From the NCBI RefSeq assembly GCF_024679095.1, contig NC_066517.1:19816393-19880392 (forward strand): a stretch of 64,000 nt of DNA, in the 5' to 3' direction. This document shows, in pieces, positions 33,683 through 44,334 of this stretch (position 1 is the stretch's first letter; every line of letters begins with the position of its first letter). The notes below the pieces were generated by a model. It made no database searches. It saw only the letters and a program-made list of their open reading frames with translations, and was not told the origin of the DNA. This DNA comes from Eriocheir sinensis. Lineage: Eukaryota; Arthropoda; Malacostraca; Decapoda; Varunidae. The position numbers and the translations under genes were made by a program.

Positions 33683-36307
33683 CCGCGCCGCGTGAGGCCA
33701 GGGTCGCCGACAGTTTTCTCCCAGCTTGGCTCACCGGCTTTTCCGGAGGGAGGAGGCAGAGGCGCCATGGCCAGTTACGTGTTGCTGACAGCTTCCTTGC
33801 CCCCTCCTCCCACTTGTTCAGGAGAGTCCTTCTCAGGTACATCAGCCATCCTCCCAGCGGCTTCTTCAAGTTGTACAGAACGAAAACAAAGGAGAAAGCT
33901 GGACCGTTGAAAACAAAAAACAGAAGAGCTCATTGAGAATGGAGCAGATATGAGTCAAATGTAGAATGACTATTTCCTTTCAGTTTTTAGGTATAGTAAA
34001 TCAGCCACAAAGTAAAACAGCTACATACAAAGACCGCTACATAGTAAAAGACGTAGATAGTAAAAAAGGTACATAGTAAAACAGCTACATAGTAAAAAAG
34101 CTATATAGTAAAAGAGCTACGTAGTAAAATAGGCAAATAGAAAAACAGAAAAATAGTACAACAGGCAAATAGTAAAATAAATAAATGGAAAACAATTAAA
34201 CAATTCATTATTAATCGGAAAGAACAGGTTAGCGTGAGATGACAAAATAAAATATGAATCCGGTCTAAGAAATGCCTGAGGAAGAAGGAGGAACCTGACT
34301 ACTCTGAGAGAAAAAAACAAAAGACAAAAACAACGATAAAACAGAGAATGTATGATTGTATCTGAAACAAAAGATATGTTAGATAAAAATAGATGAAACT
34401 GCAAGGAAGAAAATAAAATAAAATAAAATATGTACAACATAACACAGAGAAAGGAATAATTAGGTATACATAGCAATAAGAAGGAAGATGAAAGGTGGGA
34501 AGCAGAAAGGCGAGAAGGAGAAGCAGAGAGAAGAATGAAGAAGAAGAAGAAAAGAGAAACAACGACACAGAATAATGAAGGAAGAGAAGAAAGGAAGAGG
34601 AAGAGGGAGGAGGAGAAAAGCGAAAGGAAAGGCAAACAGAAGCATACAGGAGGAGGAGGAAAGAGAAAGATGAATGAGTAGAAAGAAAAAGAAGGAAAAT
34701 AAAGGAAATGAGAGAAGCGTGAAATGAAAAGGACCGAGATCAATAAAAGAAAAAAGGACCAATAAAATATTTTAAGGTGGGACTAAGGAACGAAGAGAGA
34801 GATAGTGTGTAGCGTGAACAGAAGAACATCATGACAATGGAAATATAAAGAGGAAAAGGTGTGCAAGAAGAGGATACAGTACCACATAACACTGCGAGGG
34901 GAAAAGGACCTATTCCCAAACAAAGGGAGAGGAAGAGAGAGGAAGGGAGAAGGGGAGAAATGAAGTGTGTTATCCTCTTCCCCATAATACTGTGCCTTAC
35001 CTAGCATCCCACTCCCTATACTTGCTATACTCAATAATGTAAAGGAAGTGGGCGGAGAGAAGTGAAGAAGTGTGTTTCCCTTTCTCTGCTAACACACTTC
35101 CTCTTCTGGCTGAACCGTGATGAAAAATAAAGTGTGCAAGGACGGAGGCGAATACAGACGGGAGAAAGTGGAGGCTCTTCTGCAGTGGCCACGCCCTTTG
35201 CAAACCCACACGTAGAAGCGAGGTTGTAGGCAGCGAATGGGAGGATGTAGTGGTCTTGGTGTGATGTCTAAGTTTGGGACAATCAACACAACACATCCTA
35301 GTTGCTTACCAGTACCAGAAGCTGGAGTGAAAGAAGGGAGTGACAGGGAAGGGGGTGAGGAGAGGTAGTGATCTTACTGTGATGACCCGGTAAGTTTTGG
35401 ACCATCGCTACCACACCAGAAGTGAGGGTGTTGGAAGAGAAGGAAAGGCTGTAGTGATCTTGGTGTATAGTGGGGATTCCCAACCTGGGGTAATGACCCC
35501 AGGACGGATAACTTCATCTTTCCTGTGGGGATATGGGGAAACAGAGAGCGACCAAGAAAATCCTAAAAAAATGCCCATTGTATTAGGCCTTAGATTAGGA
35601 CAGGTTGAATGCCCTTTTATGCCCTTTTTTTTCGAATGATATTTACCATTCTGCAGAACCGCACAACGCGTACCGCACTGGGAAAGAAAAGGAATGGGAC
35701 CGCACTACCGCAACCGCACTACTCCGGAAAAAGTACCACACAACCGCAACCTCACTTCTGATTTTTCAGTACCGCGCCCACCTCTGAAAAATGAGTTGGT
35801 TAAAGCGTTATTTTTCTCTCTTTCTCTACAACAGTTTATATTTGTCACCCTCCTCTTCTTGCTTCTTCTTCAACTCCTCCTCCTACCTCTTCTACTCTTT
35901 TTCCTCTTCCTCCTCCTTCTCCTTCTCCTCATCCTCCTCATCCTTTTCCTCCTCCTCCACTTCCTTCTTTTTAAGCTCCTCCTCCTCCTTCTCCTCCCCT
36001 TCTAGCAGTTCTATTCTTCTCCTCACACTCTAAACAAAACAAACATTCAGATATCGGAATCATTCAGGGAAAATAAAGACGGAAGAAACAAAGTCAAGAA
36101 AAGTGGGAATTACAAAAAAATAAAATGAAAATCGAGAAACAAAGCGATATGGCAATAATGAAGCGGCCGATCGGTGACTGACACACCGGAGAATTAACTG
36201 ACTATACTGATTTTTTGAACGGTTTGATAATTTAACCCTTGACTCGCCACACTTCAGAAGAGCAATTAAATATTAATAAAAATAAATAAAAGCACGCCTG
36301 ACATTAT

Positions 36308-36310
<3 letters not shown>

Positions 36311-36365
<55 letters not shown>
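36311..36365. repeat. (CT)n microsatellite
   Basis: About 27 CT dinucleotides, the shortest uninterrupted (CT)n of the internal spacers. Confidence 0.95.
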
Positions 36366-36366
<1 letters not shown>

Positions 36367-36869
36367 ACGATAATAATGAACTCTCATTTTCTTCTCCGTA
36401 CTTTCTTTTTTATCATCGGATTTTATTCATCCATTCATTTTTCTTTTCATCCCTCCTTCTCTTACTTCTCCTCCTCCTCCTATTCCTCCTCCTCCTCCTC
36501 CTCTTCCTCCTTTTCCTCTTCTTTGCTCACCTGTTCACAAATAATCAAGTTACACAGAACACCAAAAGGTGAACTAGCTCAATCAGTTAATTTGTGCTAC
36601 TAGTAAGGAGAAGAGGAGAAGGAGGAAGAAGAGGAGGAGGAGGACGAGAATGAGGAGAAGGTAATGGAGGAGGTAATGGAGGAGGAGGAGGAAAAGGAGC
36701 TGGAGAAAGAAGGAGGGATTAGGAAGGGGAGGAGGAGGAGGAGGAGGACGAGGAGATGGATACGATAAGAGGAGAAAATTAAGAGGGAAAGTGAGCGTAA
36801 TTTTTCCTCTCAAGACGATTTGTGGGTTTGATCCTTTGACTTGTTTACTTACCTAATTGAACCAGAAGG

Positions 36870-36871
<2 letters not shown>

Positions 36872-36950
<79 letters not shown>
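36872..36950. repeat. (GT)n microsatellite
   Basis: About 39 GT dinucleotides. Confidence 0.95.
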
Positions 36951-36954
<4 letters not shown>

Positions 36955-36971
36955 TCAAGACTGGACTGTAC

Positions 36972-37292
36972 TTTTTTTTTAAGTCATAGTCGCCGGTAGA
37001 CTTTCTTCAGGGCGATGGTGGTCAGCCCAAGCCCGTCATGGCGCAGGCAAGTGTTTATAGTGGCGCCATCTTTCTTGTCTCATGCTGTCCCCGGAGCTCA
37101 TCCTTGAATCACTTGGACGGTTCCTCTAAAGTCCGGGTTGATGGGTGGTCTTCAGGCCAGCATGTGGGTAGTCTTAGGCCTCTCGCCGGTGATTATAAAA
37201 TTAATGTTGGTAGCTACGGATTCGAACCCGGACCGTCCACAACGCGGTGAATGAGAGGCCCGCACGATAACCACCCAGCCTCCGCCTCCCAT
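36972..37292 (-). mobile_element. tRNA-derived SINE downstream of copy 7
   Basis: Same locus; has TTTCTTGTCTCATGCTGTCCCCGG, one C and one T shorter than the consensus form, and shares CTTGTCTCATG with the SINE at 47651. Confidence 0.8.
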
Positions 37293-37504
37293 GCTATATT
37301 TTCTATAGTGTCAGTAGCTTTTATAAATATGTTTTTAAAAACGAAATCATAGCAAAAGTCTAAATTAGCATAATATTTCTTTCATTTCATCCCTGGTGGC
37401 GTTCCTCATTCCAGATTTTAATATATGGAAAGAAAACGAGGCAACAAGCCGTTGCTAACTACTTCTTACTGTAGGAAGGAAAACAAATCTTTAAAGAGCC
37501 GCTC

Positions 37505-37510
37505 TTTATT
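37505..37510 (-). terminator. Polyadenylation signal of copy 7
   Basis: AATAAA on the minus strand, retained. Confidence 0.7.
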
Positions 37511-37557
37511 TTAGAGTATTCGTGAACGTTCGTAAGACAGTCGAAAGGGCTGTAGCA

Positions 37558-38673
37558 TTACCGTCCGTACCCATAGCCATAGCTGGGGCGGTAGTAGCTG
37601 TTGTGTCTGTATCCGAATCCGGGCTCAGCACTCCTCTTGCCGATGTAATGACCGCCATGGCCATAGCTGGGGCGGTAGTACCTGTTGTCCGTATCCGAAT
37701 CCAGGCTCAGCCTCAGCCTCGGGCTCAGCGCTCCTCTTGCCGATGTAATGACCGCCATGGCCATAGCTGGGGCGGTAGTAGTGGGTGTTGTATCCGTATC
37801 CGAATCCAGGCTCAGCCTCAGCCTCGGGCTCAGCGCTCCTCTTGCCGAGGTAATGACCGCCATGGCCATAGCTGGGGCGGTAGTAGTGGGTGTTGTATCC
37901 GTATCCGAATCCAGGCTCAGCCTCAGCTTCGGGCTCAGCGCTCCTCTTGCCGATGTAATGACCGCCATGGCCATAGCTGGGGCGGTAGTAGCTGCTGTGT
38001 CCGTATCCGAATCCGGGCTCAGCCTCAGCCTCGGGCTCAGCGCTCCTCTTGCCGATGTAATGACCGCCATGGCCATAGCTGGGGCGGTAGTAGCTGCTGT
38101 GTCCGTATCCGAATCCAGGCTCAGCCTCAGCTTCGGGCTCAGCGCTCCTCTTGCCGATGTAATGACCGCCATAGCCATAGCTGGGGCGGTAGTAGCTGCT
38201 GTGTCCGTATCCGAATCCGGGCTCAGCCTCAGCTTCGGGCTCAGCGCTCCTCTTGCCGATGTAATGACCGCCATAGCCATAGCTGGGGCGGTAGTAGCTG
38301 CTGTGTCCGTATCTGAATCCGGGCTCAGCCTCAGCCACGGGTTCGGCGCTCACTGCCAGAAGGCAGAAGCCCACCAGGACGGTAGCTACAGCCTGCGAGG
38401 AAGAAAAGGAAGAATAAGTCACGTCCAGAGGCACGCAGCTCCCCTCGACCTAACAGCCCTACGGCGGGGCTGCGGGAGGCACCTCCAAGGAGAAAAAGAT
38501 TCAACTTAGCAATAAACTCTAGCAGCAACAAATGTAGACTCCCGACGCTCTGGTAACTACGGCTCTCACGCCCGGGCACCAGCTGCTGCCTGGATGGAGC
38601 AAGGACGTAAAGATAGCGACAAGCTGCCTGTGGGAGCACAGCTGAAGGCAGCCACACTCACCGCGATCTTCAT
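37558..38673 (-). pseudogene. Copy 7: precursor gene with late 2-bp frameshift
   Basis: Exon 1 is 38662..38673; exon 2 starts at 38392. Six repeats are intact (HSS x4, YNTH x2). In the seventh (HNR class), near 37686, two bases of a GTGT run are missing, so the frame shifts and ends at 37625 after an unrelated tail ending HRQEEC; predicted length is 259 aa. The original stop would be at 37558. All six complete units with their Gly-Lys-Arg sites precede the break, so this copy could still release most of its peptides, and calling it a pseudogene is provisional. A dinucleotide slip is also a plausible assembly error. Confidence 0.65.
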
Positions 38674-38705
38674 GTCGACCAGGTGGAGAGACCAGCTTCG
38701 ACTGT

Positions 38706-38735
38706 ACTGACTCCCGCCGCCGGGCCGCTTATATA
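38706..38735 (-). promoter_or_regulatory. Core promoter of copy 7
   Basis: TATATAAG at 38728..38735 and TCAGT at 38706..38710; start site near 38708. Confidence 0.7.
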
Positions 38736-41355
38736 CCGCGCCGCGTGAGGCCAGGGTCGCCCGACAGTTTTCTCCCCAGCTTGGCTCACCGGCTTTTCCG
38801 GAGGGAGGAGGCAGAGGCGCCATGGCCAGTTACGTGTTGCTGACAGCTTCCCTTGCCCCCCTCCCTCCCACTTGTTCAGGAGAGTCCTTCTCAGGTACAT
38901 CAGCCATCCTCCCAGCGGCTTCTTCAAGTTGTACAGAACGAAAACAAAGGAGAAAGCTGGACCGTTGAAAACAAAAAACAGAAGAGCTCATTGAGAATGG
39001 AGGAGATATGAGTCAAATGTAGAATGACTATTTCCTTTCAGTTTTTAGGTATAGTAAATCAGCCACAAAGTAAAACAGCTACATACAAAGACCGCTACAT
39101 AGTAAAAGACATAGATAGTAAAAAAGGTACATAGTAAAACAACTATATAGTAAAAAAGCTATATAGTAAAAGAGCTACGTAGTAAAATAGGCAAATAGAA
39201 AAACAGAAAAATAGTACAACAGGCAAATAGTAAAATAAATAAATGGAAAACAATTAAACAATTCATTATTAATCGGAAAGAACAGGTTAGCGTGAGATGA
39301 CAAAATAAAATATGAATCCGGTCTAAGAAATGCCTGAGGAAGAAGGAGGAACCTGACTACTCTGAGAGAAAAAACAGAAGACAAAAACAACGATAAAACA
39401 GAGAATGTATGATTGTATCTAAAACAAAAGATATGTTAGATAAAAATAGATGAAACTGCAAGGAAGAAAATAAAATAAAATAAAATATGTACAACATAAC
39501 ACAGAGAAAGGAATAATTAGGTATACATAGCAATAAGAAGGAAGATGAAAGGTGGGAAGCAGAAAGGCGAGAAGGAGAAGCAGAGAAGAATGAAGAAGAA
39601 GAAGAAAAGAGAAACAACGACACAGAATAATGAAGGAAGAGAAGAAAGGAAAAGGAAGAGGGAGGAGGAGAGAAAAGCGAAAGGAAAGGCAAACAGAAGC
39701 ATACAGGAGGAGGAGGAAAGAGAAAGATGAATGAGTAGAAAGAAAAAGAAGGAAAATAAAGGAAATGAGAGAAGCGTGAAATGAAAAGGACCGAGATCAA
39801 TAAAAGAGAAAAAAGGACCAATAAAATATTTTAAGGAGTGGGACTAAGGAACGAAGAGAGAGATAGTGTGTAGCGTGAACAGAAGAACATCATGACAATG
39901 GAAATATAAAGAGGAAAAGGAGTGTGCAAGAAGAGGATACAGTACCACATAACACTGCGAGGGGAAAAGGACCTATTCCCAAACAAAGGGAGAGGAAGAG
40001 AGAGGAAGGGAGAAGGGGAGAAATGAAGTGTGTTATCCTCTTCCCCTAATACTGTGCCTTACCTAGCATCCCACTCCCTATACTTGCTATACTCAATAAT
40101 GTAAAGGAAGTGGGCGGAGAGAAGTGAAGAAGTGTGTTTCCCTTTCTCTGCTAACACACTTCCTCTTCTGGCTAAATATAAAGTGTGCAAGGACGGAGGC
40201 GAATACAGACGGGAGAAAGTGGAGGCTCTTCTGCAGTGGCCACGCCCTTTGCAAACCCACACGTAGAAGCGAGGTTGTAGGCAGCGAATGGGAGGATGTA
40301 GTGGTCTTGGTGTGATGTCTAAGTTTGGGACAATCAACACAACACATCCTAGTTGCTTACCAGTACCAGAAGCTGGAGTGAAAGAAGGGAGTGACAGGGA
40401 AGGGGGTGAGGAGAGGTAGTGATCTTACTGTGATGACCCGGTAAGTTTTGGACCATCGCTACCACACCAGAAGTGAGGGTGTTGGAAGAGAAGGAAAGGC
40501 TGTAGTGATCTTGGTGTATATAGAGGGGATTCCCAACCTGGGGTAATGACCCCAGGACGGATAACTTCATCTTTCCTGTGGGGATATGGGGAAACAGAGA
40601 GCGACCAAGAAAATCCTAAAAACATGCCCATTGTATTAGGCCTTAGATTAGGACAGGTTGAATGCCCTTTTATGCCCTTTTTTTTCGAATGATATTTACC
40701 TCTCTGCAGAACCGCACACCGCGTACCGCACTGGGAAAGAAAAGGAATGGGACCGCACTACCGCAACCGCACTACTCCGGAAAAAGTACCACACAACCGC
40801 AACCTCACTTCTGATTTTTCAGTACCGCGCCCACCTCTGAAAAATGAGTTGGTTAAAGCGTTATTTTTCTCTCTTTCTCTACAACAGTTTACATTTGTCA
40901 CCCTCCTCTTCTTGCTTCTTCTTCAACTCCTCCTCCTACCTCTTCTACTCTTTTTCCTCTTCCTCCTCGTTCTCCTTCTCCTCATCCTCCTCATCCTTTT
41001 ACTCTTCCTCCACTTCCTTCTTATTCAGCTCCTCCTACTCCTCCCTTCCTAGCAGTTCTATTCTTCTCCTCACACTCTAAACAAAACAAACATTCAGATA
41101 TCGGAATCATTCAGGGAAAATAAAGACGGAAGAAACAAAGCCAAGAAAAGTGGGAATTACAAAAAAATAAAATGAAAATCGAGAAACAAAGCGATATGGC
41201 AATAATGAAGCGGCCGATCGGTGACTGACACACCGGAGAATTAACTGACTATACTGATTTTTTGAACGGTTTGTTAATTTAACCCTTGACTCGCCACACT
41301 TCAGAACAGCAATTAAATATTAATAAAAAATAAATAAAAGCACGCCTGACATTAT

Positions 41356-41392
<37 letters not shown>

Positions 41393-41395
<3 letters not shown>

Positions 41396-41976
41396 CTACA
41401 ACAGTTTAGTCAGACCCCACTTGGAATATGCGGTACAGTTTTGGTCTCCCCACCATGCAAAGGATATTGCTAAATTAGAAGGTGTTCAGCGTCGGGCAAC
41501 GAAAATTATCCCTTCCTTGCGCAACAAATCCTACGAAGAAAGGCTTTCTACCCTTAACATGTTCTCTCTTGAGAAACGTCGCCTCCGAGGAAAACTGATC
41601 GAATGTTTTAAAATACTTAATGGTTTCACGAATGTAGACAGATCAACATTGTTTATGATCGATGACACTTTGCGCACGAGGAACAATGGCGTAAAACTCA
41701 GATGTAGACAAGTAAATTCAGACTGCACCAAATTTTTCTTCACCAACGTTGTAGTGCGAGAATGGAATAAGCTTCCACCGTCAGTGGTCCAGTGTAACAC
41801 GATTGACTCCTTCAAAAATAAGCTCGACCGTCACTTCCTTCAACTTAATATCAACTAGAGTAGAAATGCAACGTTTTGTAGTCTTCTGATTAATGTAAAA
41901 TCACTTAGGTTTAAGGACAGACCACCAAGTCTGGACCATGGGGTCTGTGTGGTCTGATTTTCTATGTAAATCTATG

Positions 41977-41980
<4 letters not shown>
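41393..41980 (+). mobile_element. CR1-type LINE 3' fragment
   Basis: Present only in this unit. The 3' end is not poly(A) but a short tandem TCTATGTAAA (about 41961..41980), the style of 3' end used by CR1/L2-type elements. The 5' end is truncated inside the reverse transcriptase ORF. It is unrelated in sequence to the poly(A)-tailed LINEs at 1904 and 12133. Confidence 0.85.
41394..41858 (+). CDS. Partial reverse transcriptase C-terminus (CR1-type LINE)
   Basis: Open for about 154 codons to the stop at 41856..41858, with no start of its own. It begins LYNSLVRPHLEYAVQFW, the conserved stretch following the RT core in CR1-type ORF2 proteins. It continues LEGVQRRATKIIPSLRN, LFSLEKRRLRGKLIECFK and ILNGFTNV, and ends WNKLPPSVVQCNTIDSFK. 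The catalytic motifs lie upstream and are missing, so it cannot be functional. The intact frame suggests a fairly recent insertion. This type is, from general knowledge, very abundant in decapod genomes. Confidence 0.85.
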
Positions 41981-42040
<60 letters not shown>

Positions 42041-42576
42041 ACGATAATAATGAACTCTCATTTTCTTCTCCGTACTTTCTTTTTTATCATCGGATTTTAT
42101 TCATCCATTCATTTTTCTTTTCATCCCTCCTCCTCTTACTTCTCCTCCTCCTCCTATTCCTCCTCCTCCTCCTCCTCTTCCTCCTTTTCCTCTTCTTTGC
42201 TCACCTGTTCACAAATAATCAAGTTACACAGAACACAAAAAGGTGAACTTGCTCAATCAGGTAATTTGTGCTACTAGTAAGGAGAAGAGGAGGAGGAGGA
42301 GGAAGAAGAGGAGGAGGAGGACGAGAATGAGGAGAAGGTAATGGAGGAGGTAATGGAGGAGGAGGAGGAGGAGGAGGAGGAGGAGGAGGAGGAGGAAAAG
42401 GAGCTGGAGAAAGAAGGAGGGATTAGGAAGGGGAGGAGGAGGAGGAGGAGGAGGACGAGGAGATGGATACGATAAGAGGAGAAAATTAAGAGGGAAAGTG
42501 AGCGTAATTTTTCCTCTCAAGACGATTTGTGGGTTTGATCCTTTGACTTGTTTACTTACCTAATTGAACCAGAAGG

Positions 42577-42578
<2 letters not shown>

Positions 42579-42650
<72 letters not shown>
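42579..42650. repeat. (GT)n microsatellite
   Basis: About 36 GT dinucleotides; the flank ATCAAGACTG is followed by a short TGTGTGT repeat unique to this unit. Confidence 0.95.
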
Positions 42651-42651
<1 letters not shown>

Positions 42652-42669
42652 TCAAGACTGTGTGTGTAC

Positions 42670-42992
42670 TTTTTTAAGTCATCATCGCCGGTAGACTTTC
42701 TTCAGGGCGATGGTGGTCAGCCCAAGCCCGTCATGGCGCAGGCAAGTGTTTATAGTGGCGCCATCTTTCTTTGCTCATGCTGTCCCCGGAGCTCATCCTT
42801 GAATCACTTGGACGGTTCCTCTAAAGTCCAGTCCGGGTTGATGGGTGGTCTTCAGGCCAGCATGTGGGTAGTCTTAGGCCTCTCGCCGGTGATTATAAAA
42901 TTAATGTTGGTAGCTACGGATTCGAACCCGGACCGTCCACAACGCGGTGAATGAGAGGCCCGCACGATAACCACCCAGCCTCCGCCTCCCAT
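42670..42992 (-). mobile_element. tRNA-derived SINE downstream of copy 8
   Basis: Same locus; the oligo(A) tail is shortened and four bases (CAGT) are inserted near 42830. Confidence 0.8.
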
Positions 42993-43203
42993 GCTATATT
43001 TTCTATAGTGTCAGTAGCTTTTATAAATATGTTTTAAAAACGAAATCATAGCAAAAGTCTAAATTAGCATAATATTTCTTTCATTTCATCCCTGGTGGCG
43101 TTCCTCATTCCAGATTTTAATATATGGAAAGAAAACGAGGCAACAAGCCGTTGCTAACTACTTCTTACTGTAGGAAGGAAAACAAATCTTTAAAGAGCCG
43201 CTC

Positions 43204-43209
43204 TTTATT
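43204..43209 (-). terminator. Polyadenylation signal of copy 8
   Basis: AATAAA on the minus strand, 48 nt after the original stop. Confidence 0.7.
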
Positions 43210-43256
43210 TTAGAGTATTCGTGAACGTTCGTAAGACAGTCGAAAGGGCTGTAGCA

Positions 43257-44272
43257 TTACCGTCCGTACCCATAGCCATAGCTGGGGCGGTAGTAGCTGT
43301 TGTGTCTGTATCCGAATCCGGGCTCAGCACTCCTCTTGCCGATGTAATGACCGCCATGGCCATAGCTGGGGCGGTAGTACCTGTTGTGTCCGTATCCGAA
43401 TCCAGGCTCAGCCTCAGCTTCGGGCTCAGCGCTCCTCTTGCCGATGTAATGACCGCCATGGCCATAGCTGGGGCGGTAGTAGTGGGTGTTGTATCCGTAT
43501 CCGAATCCAGGCTCAGCCTCAGCCTCGGCTCAGCGCTCCTCTTGCCGAGGTAATGACCGCCATGGCCATAGCTGGGGCGGTAGTAGTGGGTGTTGTATCC
43601 GTATCCGAATCCAGGCTCAGCCTCAGCTTCGGGCTCAGCGCTCCTCTTGCCGATGTAATGACCGCCATGGCCATAGCTGGGGCGGTAGTAGCTGCTGTGT
43701 CCGTATCCGAATCCGGGCTCAGCCTCAGCCTCGGGCTCAGCGCCCTCTTGCCGATGTAATGACCGCCATAGCCATAGCTGGGGCGGTAGTAGCTGCCGTG
43801 TCCGTATCCGTATCCGAATCCGGTCTCAGCCTCAGCTTCGGGCTCAGCGCTCCTCTTGCCGATGTAATGACCGCCATAGCCATAGCTGGGGCGGTAGTAG
43901 CTGCTGTGTCCGTATCTGAATCCGGGCTCAGCCTCAGCCACGGGTTCGGCGCTCACTGCCAGAAGGCAGAAGCCCACCAGGACGGTAGCTACAGCCTGCG
44001 AGGAAGAAAAGGAAGAATAAGTCACGTCCAGAGGCACGCAGCTCCCCTCGACCTAACAGCCCTACGGCGGGGCTGCGGGAGGCACCTCCAAGGAGAAAAA
44101 GATTCAACTTAGCAATAAACTCTAGCAGCAACAAATGTAGACCCGACGCTCTGGTAACTACGGCTCACGCCCGGGCACCAGCTGCTGCCTGGATGGAGCA
44201 AGGACGTAAAGATAGCGACAAGCTGCCTGTGGGAGCACAGCTGAAGGCAGCCACACTCACCGCGATCTTCAT
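43257..44272 (-). pseudogene. Copy 8: precursor gene with two 1-bp deletions
   Basis: Exon 1 is 44261..44272; exon 2 starts at 43995. The signal peptide and two repeats are in frame, the second with a 6-bp duplication (extra Gly-Tyr) and Glu-Thr instead of Glu-Pro before Gly-Phe. A one-base loss near 43744 shifts into a Ser/Thr/Ala-rich frame, and a second loss in a GGG run near 43528 shifts again and brings a stop at 43519. Predicted product about 162 aa with two normal peptide units. The original stop is 43257..43259. Both losses are single-base and one is in a homopolymer, so assembly error should be considered. Confidence 0.7.
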
Positions 44273-44304
44273 GTCGACCAGGTGGAGAGACCAGCTTCGA
44301 CTGT

Positions 44305-44334
44305 ACTGACTCCCACCGCCGGGCCGCTTATATA
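44305..44334 (-). promoter_or_regulatory. Core promoter of copy 8
   Basis: TATATAAG at 44327..44334 and TCAGT at 44305..44309. Shares GTGACGCC upstream with copy 4; one G-to-A change (plus strand CCCACCGCC) lies between TATA and initiator. Confidence 0.7.

Larger units (their letters stand above)
33683..36971. repeat. Spacer 6, internal type
   Basis: No gene. TATCTGAAAC (about 34357) and TTTATATTTGTC (about 35836) match spacer 2; TTTAAGGTGGGAC (about 34772) matches spacer 3. Short (CT)n and a shortened GAG tract (36605..36760), as in spacer 2. Confidence 0.75.
41360..42038. repeat. (CT)n microsatellite interrupted by a retrotransposon
   Basis: CT repeats at 41360..41392 and 41982..42038, together about as long as the uninterrupted tract in the other units. 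The element therefore inserted into the existing microsatellite. Confidence 0.9.
38736..42669. repeat. Spacer 7, internal type with CR1-type insertion
   Basis: Shares with spacer 3 the GGAGGAGATATGAG, ACATAGATAG and GGCTAAATATAAAGTG variants (near 38999, 39110 and 40170). Near 40700 it shares CTCTCTGCAGAACCGCACACCGCG with spacer 2. The (CT)n is split by the retrotransposon fragment at 41393..41980. No spacer gene otherwise. Confidence 0.75.
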
